The notes under the pieces: generated by a model
What the model saw: the letters and a program-made list of their open reading frames with translations, nothing else
Told to the model about the DNA's origin: nothing
The model's database searches: none
Made by a program: the position numbers and the translations under genes
Source of the DNA: Blastococcus sp. KM273128
Lineage (GTDB): Bacteria > Actinomycetota > Actinomycetes > Mycobacteriales > Geodermatophilaceae
Assembly: GCF_021698975.1 (NCBI RefSeq)
Contig: NZ_SSXA01000040.1
Location: 1 to 36,710, forward strand
Reading direction: 5' to 3'
DNA: 36,710 nt
Part shown: positions 32,413 to 36,710 of the stretch, piece by piece
Numbering within the stretch: the first letter of the stretch is position 1
Layout: each line of letters begins with the position of its first letter

Positions 32413-33477
32413 GTGGACGTGCTGGCATCCGGTCATGAGCAGGTCGTCTTCTGCAGCGATCCCGGGTCGGGGTTGAGGGCGGTCATCGCCATCCACTCCA
32501 CCGCGCTCGGGCCCGCGCTCGGGGGGACGCGCTTCTACCCCTACGCCGACGAGGACGCGGCGGTCGCCGACGTGCTGCGGCTCTCGGCCGCCATGACCTA
32601 CAAGAACAGCCTGGCCGGGCTGGACCTCGGCGGCGGCAAGGCCGTGATCATCGGCGACCCCCGCACCGACAAGACCGAGGCGCTGCTGCGGGCCTACGGG
32701 CGGTTCGTGGAGTCGCTGGGCGGGCGCTACCTCACCGCCTGCGACGTGGGCACCTACAACGCCGACCTGGACCTCGTGGCCCGCGAGACGCGGTACGCGC
32801 ACGGCCGGTCGGAGGCCTACGGCGGGTGCGGCGACTCCTCCGTCCTCACCGCCTACGGGGTCTTCCAGGGCATGCGCGCGGCCGCGCAGCACTGCTGGGG
32901 CGGCCCGTCGCTGGCCGGCCGCACCGTCGCCGTCGCCGGGGTGGGCAAGGTCGGGTCGTGGCTCGTGGACCACCTGGTGCAGGACGGCGCCGACGTGGTG
33001 GTCTCCGACGTCGACCCCGGCGCGGTCGAGCGGGTGCGGGCCCGGCACCCGCAGGTGCGTGCCGTCGCGGACACCGCCGCCCTGGTGCGCACCCCGCACG
33101 ACGTCTACGCGCCCTGCGCCCTCGGCGGGGCGCTGGACGAGGAGACCGTGGCGGCGCTGACCGGCCGCATCGTCTGCGGTGGCGCGAACAACCAGCTCGC
33201 CGACCCGGGGGCGGCCGAGCGGCTGCGCGCCCGCGGCATCCTCTACGCGCCGGACTTCCTGGTGAACGCCGGCGGCGTGATCCAGGTGGAGGACGAGCGG
33301 CACGGCTTCTCCTTCGACCGCGCCCGGGCGAAGGCCTCGGGGATCTTCGACGTCGCCCTGCGGGTGTTCGCGCTGGCCGACGCCGAGGGCGTCTCCCCTG
33401 CCGTCGCGGCCGACCGGCTGGCCCAGGAGCGGATCGACTCGGTCGGCCGGCTGGCCACGATCCGGCTCCCGCGCTGA
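32413..33477 (+). CDS. vdh: Leu/Val/Phe-type (valine) dehydrogenase
   Basis: A 354-residue NAD-dependent amino-acid dehydrogenase of the Glu/Leu/Phe/Val family. Catalytic-region motifs are [33 protein letters not shown] (substrate and catalytic lysines), [13 protein letters not shown], and the Rossmann loop [11 protein letters not shown]. It deaminates branched-chain amino acids to 2-oxo acids, feeding acyl-CoA pools. Its position beside DUF3073-purM-purF matches, to my recollection, the Streptomyces neighbourhood where the equivalent gene is vdh. The symbol rests on family plus synteny; leucine dehydrogenase is the alternative. Confidence 0.88.
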   Translation: MDVLASGHEQVVFCSDPGSGLRAVIAIHSTALGPALGGTRFYPYADEDAAVADVLRLSAAMTYKNSLAGLDLGGGKAVIIGDPRTDKTEALLRAYGRFVESLGGRYLTACDVGTYNADLDLVARETRYAHGRSEAYGGCGDSSVLTAYGVFQGMRAAAQHCWGGPSLAGRTVAVAGVGKVGSWLVDHLVQDGADVVVSDVDPGAVERVRARHPQVRAVADTAALVRTPHDVYAPCALGGALDEETVAALTGRIVCGGANNQLADPGAAERLRARGILYAPDFLVNAGGVIQVEDERHGFSFDRARAKASGIFDVALRVFALADAEGVSPAVAADRLAQERIDSVGRLATIRLPR

Positions 33478-33639
33478 GCGAGGCGGGGCTCACGCACCTC
33501 CGGAGGGGGAGGGCGTGTGCCCCTCGCCGATCCGTGTCGTAATGTTGTCCGAGACATAGTCACTCAGTCGGGGTCGCCACGCGGGCCGCATCAGCCGCTT
33601 GGCTGGGCCTCCGCACTCCGTAATGAGGGGGTCGAGCCG

Positions 33640-33861
33640 ATGGGGCGCGGCCGAGCGAAGGCCAAGCAGACACGCGTGGCCCGTGAGCTCAAGTACAGCT
33701 CACCGAACACCGACCTCTCCGCGCTGCAGCGGGAGCTGGCGGGTTCTCCGTCGACGTACACCGCGCCGAGCGCGGCGAAGGACGACGAGGACGAGGACGA
33801 CGAGTACGCCGACCGCTGGGCGGACGACGACTCGGACGACGACTGGGCGGCCAGCCGCTGA
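33640..33861 (+). CDS. DUF3073 small protein
   Basis: A 73-residue protein: basic N-terminus (MGRGRAKAKQTRVARELKYS), the family motif SPNTDLSALQRELAG, then a highly acidic Asp/Glu tail. DUF3073 is widespread in actinobacteria and of unknown function; the charge split suggests nucleic-acid or protein binding (inference). A GAGGGGG Shine-Dalgarno about 9 bases upstream supports the ATG. Located between vdh and the convergent purM. Confidence 0.92.
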   Translation: MGRGRAKAKQTRVARELKYSSPNTDLSALQRELAGSPSTYTAPSAAKDDEDEDDEYADRWADDDSDDDWAASR

Positions 33862-33891
33862 CCGGCGGCAGGACCACCTGATCCGTCGCAC

Positions 33892-33929
33892 CCACGACAC
33901 CGCGGCCCTCCGGGGCAGCGGTGTCGTGG
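33892..33929. terminator. Bidirectional terminator between DUF3073 and purM
   Basis: Perfect 12-bp arms ccacgacaccgc (33892-33903) and gcggtgtcgtgg (33918-33929) with a 14-base loop, between convergent genes. Confidence 0.85.
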
Positions 33930-33954
33930 CGTTGCGCACCGGACGCCGGGGCGG

Positions 33955-35010
33955 CTAGCGGTAGGCGCCGACGAGCTCCGCCGCGGGCGCGTCTCCACCC
34001 TGCTCGCGCACCGTGCCGACGACCCACGCGGGAACGCCGCGCCCGGTGAGCCGGGCGACGGCGGCGTCGGCCTGCTCCGGGGCCACCGCGGCCACCATGC
34101 CCACGCCGCAGTTGAACGCCCGCTCGCTCTCGGCCCGCGGCACTCCGTGCTCCTCCAGGAGCCGGACGGCGGCCGGCAGCGTCCAGGTGTCCCGGTCGAG
34201 GACCGCCTGCAGGCCCGGGGGGACGACCCTCGCGGTGTTGCCGGCCAGCCCGCCGCCGGTGATGTGGGCGAAGGCGTGCACCGCCTCGACCCCGAGCTCC
34301 TCGACCAGCGCCAGGCAGTCGCGGGCGTAGATGCGGGTGGGCTCGAGCAGCTCGTCGCCCAGCGGGCGGTCCAGGCCGGCCGGCGTGGCGGTGAGGTCCA
34401 GGCCGGCGGCGGAGACGACGCGCCGCACCAGCGAGTAGCCGTTGGAGTGGAAGCCGCTGGAGGCCATCGCGATCACCGCGTCGCCGGCCCGCACCCGCTC
34501 CGGGCCCAGGACGGCGTCGGCCTCGACGACCCCGACCGCGGTGGCGGCGAGGTCGTACTCGTCGGCGTCCATCAGGTCGCCGTGCTCGGCGGTCTCCCCG
34601 CCCACCAGGGCCGCGCCGGCCAGCGTGCAGCCGGTCGCGATGCCGGTGACGATCGCCGCGATCCGCTCCGGCACGACCTTCCCGCAGGCGACGTAGTCCT
34701 GCAGGAACAGCGGCTCGGCGCCGCAGGCCACCAGGTCGTCGACGACCATCGCGACCAGGTCGATGCCCACCGTGTCGTGCCGGTCCAGCTGCCGGGCCAG
34801 GGCGATCTTCGTCCCGACGCCGTCGGTGGAGGAGGCCAGCAGCGGCTTCCGGTACTTCTGCACGTCGAGCGCGAACAGCCCGGCGAACCCGCCGAGCCCG
34901 CCGACGACCTCGGGCCGGTTGGTCCGCTCGACGGCGGCCTTCATCAGCGTGACCGCCCGCTCCCCGGCGTCGATGTCGACGCCGGAGGCCGCGTAGGTGA
35001 ACTCGCTCAT
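33955..35010 (-). CDS. purM: Phosphoribosylformylglycinamidine cyclo-ligase (AIR synthetase)
   Basis: A 351-residue enzyme of de novo purine synthesis that closes FGAM to AIR using ATP. Family motifs: LLASSTDGVGTKIALA (N-terminal ATP/substrate loop), DLVACGAEPLFLQDYVACG, LVGGETAEHGD, MASSGFHSNGYSLVRR and FAHITGGGLAGNTARV. Its ATG overlaps the purF stop by four bases (ATGA), giving a translationally coupled purF-purM operon. Length matches the family (about 345-355). Confidence 0.97.
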   Translation of the reverse strand: MSEFTYAASGVDIDAGERAVTLMKAAVERTNRPEVVGGLGGFAGLFALDVQKYRKPLLASSTDGVGTKIALARQLDRHDTVGIDLVAMVVDDLVACGAEPLFLQDYVACGKVVPERIAAIVTGIATGCTLAGAALVGGETAEHGDLMDADEYDLAATAVGVVEADAVLGPERVRAGDAVIAMASSGFHSNGYSLVRRVVSAAGLDLTATPAGLDRPLGDELLEPTRIYARDCLALVEELGVEAVHAFAHITGGGLAGNTARVVPPGLQAVLDRDTWTLPAAVRLLEEHGVPRAESERAFNCGVGMVAAVAPEQADAAVARLTGRGVPAWVVGTVREQGGDAPAAELVGAYR

Positions 35011-36545
35011 GGCCGGCTGAGCGCGTCCTCGGCGCCACCGGGGACGGCGGCGCTGCCGGCCTGCTGGCCCGTCCAGCCGCTCACCGCGCGGCTGCCGATG
35101 CCCTCGAGCACGTGCTTGCCCAGCACGTCGGGCGTCCCGAGGTCGATGGGGTACTCGCCGGTGAAGCACGCCGTGCAGAGCCGGTTGACCGGCTGCTCGG
35201 TGGCGGCGATGAGCCCCTGCTCGGAGACGTAGCCGAGCGAGTCGGCGTTGATGGAGGCGCGCACGCCCTCGATGTCGAGGCCGTTGGCGATGAGCTCGGC
35301 CCGGCTGGCGAAGTCGATGCCGTAGAAGCAGGGCCACTTCACCGGCGGGCTCGAGATCCGGACGTGCACCTCGACCGCGCCGGCTTCGCGCAGCATGCGG
35401 ATGAGCGCCCGCTGGGTGTTGCCGCGGACGATCGAGTCGTCGACGACGACCAGCCGCTTGCCGCGGATGACGTCGCGCAGCGGGTTGAGCTTGAGCCGGA
35501 TGCCCAGCTGCCGGATGGTCTGGCTGGGCTGGATGAAGGTGCGCCCCACGTAGGAGTTCTTGACCAGGCCCAGGCCGTAGGGGATGCCGCTGGCCTCCGC
35601 GTAGCCGACGGCGGCCGGCGTCCCCGACTCGGGGACCGGGATGACCAGGTCGGCGTCGGCCGGGTGCTCCTTGGCCAGCCGCCGGCCGATCTCCACGCGG
35701 GCGGCGTGCACGCCGCGGCCGGAGATCGTGGTGTCGGGGCGGGCCAGGTAGACGTACTCGAAGACGCAGCCCTTGGGCTCGGCGGCGGCGAAGTGCTGGC
35801 TGCGCAGGCCGTTCTCGTCGATGGCGATCAGCTCGCCGGGCTCCACCTCGCGGACCACCGAGGCGCCGACGATGTCCAGGGCGGCGGTCTCGCTGGCCAC
35901 CACCCAGCCCCGCTCCAGCCGGCCCAGCACCAGCGGGCGGACGCCCTGCGGGTCGCGCGCGGCGTAGAGCGTGCCCTCGTCCATGAAGGTGATGGAGAAG
36001 GCGCCGCGCAGCTGCGGCAGCACCTCCATCGCGGCCCCCTCGACCGAGAGGTCCTGGTAGGAGGCGATCAGCGCCGTCACCAGGTCGGAGTCGGTGGTCG
36101 CGGCGAAGGCCCCCGGCACACCGGCGTCGGCGGCCTTGCTGGCGAGCTCCGCGGTGTTGACCAGGTTCCCGTTGTGGCAGAGGGCCAGCCCGGTGCCGGA
36201 GTCCGTGGTGCGGAAGGTGGGCTGGGCGTTCTCCCACGTGGACGAGCCGGTCGTGGAGTAGCGGGTGTGCCCGACGGCGAGGTGGCCGCGCAGGCTGCCC
36301 AGCGTCGCCTCGTCGAAGACCTGGCTGACCAGCCCGAGGTCCTTGTAGACGACGACCGAGGCGCCGTCGGAGACCGCGATGCCGGCCGCCTCCTGCCCGC
36401 GGTGCTGGAGCGCGTACAGGCCGAAATAGGTCAGCTTCGCGACCTCCTCACCCGGCGCCCAGACCCCGAAGACGCCACAGGCGTCCTGAGGACCGGGGGA
36501 CTGGGGATCGAGGTCGTGCGTCAGCCGTCCATCACCACGGGGCAC
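35007..36545 (-). CDS. purF: Amidophosphoribosyltransferase
   Basis: A 512-residue enzyme catalysing the first committed step of purine synthesis (PRPP plus glutamine to phosphoribosylamine). The N-terminal Ntn-type glutaminase has its nucleophile at Cys23 (DACGVFGVW) after a propeptide that should be cleaved. The PRPP loop is LVVVDDSIVRGNT. Cysteines near the C-terminus (PCFYGIDF, LCTACFTGEYP) match the Fe-S-containing B. subtilis-type enzyme. I chose the GTG at 36545 because TACGCT sits 7 bases upstream (leaderless pattern). An ATG at 36641 gives a 544-residue version. Confidence 0.95.
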   Translation of the reverse strand: MPRGDGRLTHDLDPQSPGPQDACGVFGVWAPGEEVAKLTYFGLYALQHRGQEAAGIAVSDGASVVVYKDLGLVSQVFDEATLGSLRGHLAVGHTRYSTTGSSTWENAQPTFRTTDSGTGLALCHNGNLVNTAELASKAADAGVPGAFAATTDSDLVTALIASYQDLSVEGAAMEVLPQLRGAFSITFMDEGTLYAARDPQGVRPLVLGRLERGWVVASETAALDIVGASVVREVEPGELIAIDENGLRSQHFAAAEPKGCVFEYVYLARPDTTISGRGVHAARVEIGRRLAKEHPADADLVIPVPESGTPAAVGYAEASGIPYGLGLVKNSYVGRTFIQPSQTIRQLGIRLKLNPLRDVIRGKRLVVVDDSIVRGNTQRALIRMLREAGAVEVHVRISSPPVKWPCFYGIDFASRAELIANGLDIEGVRASINADSLGYVSEQGLIAATEQPVNRLCTACFTGEYPIDLGTPDVLGKHVLEGIGSRAVSGWTGQQAGSAAVPGGAEDALSRP

Positions 36546-36552
36546 GACGTCG

Positions 36553-36558
36553 AGCGTA
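36553..36558 (-). promoter_or_regulatory. -10 hexamer TACGCT for purF-purM, leaderless
   Basis: The minus-strand hexamer TACGCT ends 7 bases before the GTG at 36545. No purine riboswitch or other leader element was recognised in the remaining sequence to 36710. Confidence 0.45.
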
Positions 36559-36710
36559 CCGGCGTCGGCCGCCCCACCTCCGGGGCGCTGCTGCCGACTC
36601 CCCCCGTGCGTCGCGCCGTCCGCGCTGGTCACCGCCCGCACGCACGACGGATCAGATCATTCGGCGGGAACCCCACCGGCCCCACCCGCGTTGACCGGCA
36701 ACCCCCTCGC

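Overview
The window is very GC-rich, dense in GTG starts and carries actinobacterial gene families (mycobacterial-type malate:quinone oxidoreductase, DUF3073, valine dehydrogenase next to purM-purF, a tRNA Glu-Asp-Phe cluster). I read it as a chromosomal piece of an actinobacterium, most likely Geodermatophilaceae-like. The family assignment is inference from gene content and style; no 16S or marker gene is present.

Positions 1 to about 13320 are accessory DNA. It opens with an intact IS3-family insertion sequence (96-1460). Next comes a two-gene minus-strand operon: an Eco57I/PglX-like DNA methyltransferase (4868-8911) and, 3 bp downstream, a PLD-nuclease/SNF2-like helicase fusion (1487-4864). 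This is probably a phage-defence or restriction module. A non-coding stretch follows, with a hairpin and seven copies of a 10-bp GCGTGGGTGG-type iteron (9299-9467), a candidate replication origin. Then comes a tightly overlapping minus-strand operon for an XRE regulator, an excisionase-like HTH protein, a small unknown protein, a DnaB-N-like protein and a RecA-like ATPase (9469-11914). A divergent tyrosine integrase (12013-13386) runs into the 3' end of a tRNA-Lys(UUU) gene (13320-13392, minus). This is the usual layout of a tRNA-targeted integrative element. Its right end is the tRNA; no second copy of the tRNA 3' end was seen, so the left end is probably outside the window and the defence pair is likely cargo.

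From 13393 onward the DNA looks like host backbone: mqo with a strong terminator, a 44-residue membrane protein, a lipoprotein, a DUF2231-Rieske membrane protein, a GtrA-like protein, a membrane-anchored metallophosphoesterase, two more lipoproteins (one AMIN-like), tRNA-Glu/Asp/Phe, a glycosyltransferase-like protein, a conserved unknown and a small membrane protein. Next is a minus-strand pair in which a metallo-beta-lactamase-fold hydrolase overlaps a 939-residue fusion of an acyl-CoA synthetase with a GMC (MftG-like) oxidoreductase. Then come a lipoprotein, an M23 peptidase with coiled coil, a three-gene sugar-type ABC importer (binding protein, permease with a probable CTG start, ATPase), valine dehydrogenase, DUF3073, purM and purF.

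Across the backbone, several genes have a TANNNT hexamer 6-8 bases before the start codon and no Shine-Dalgarno sequence. This is the signature of leaderless transcripts and it also helped choose starts (for example purF and the MBL hydrolase).
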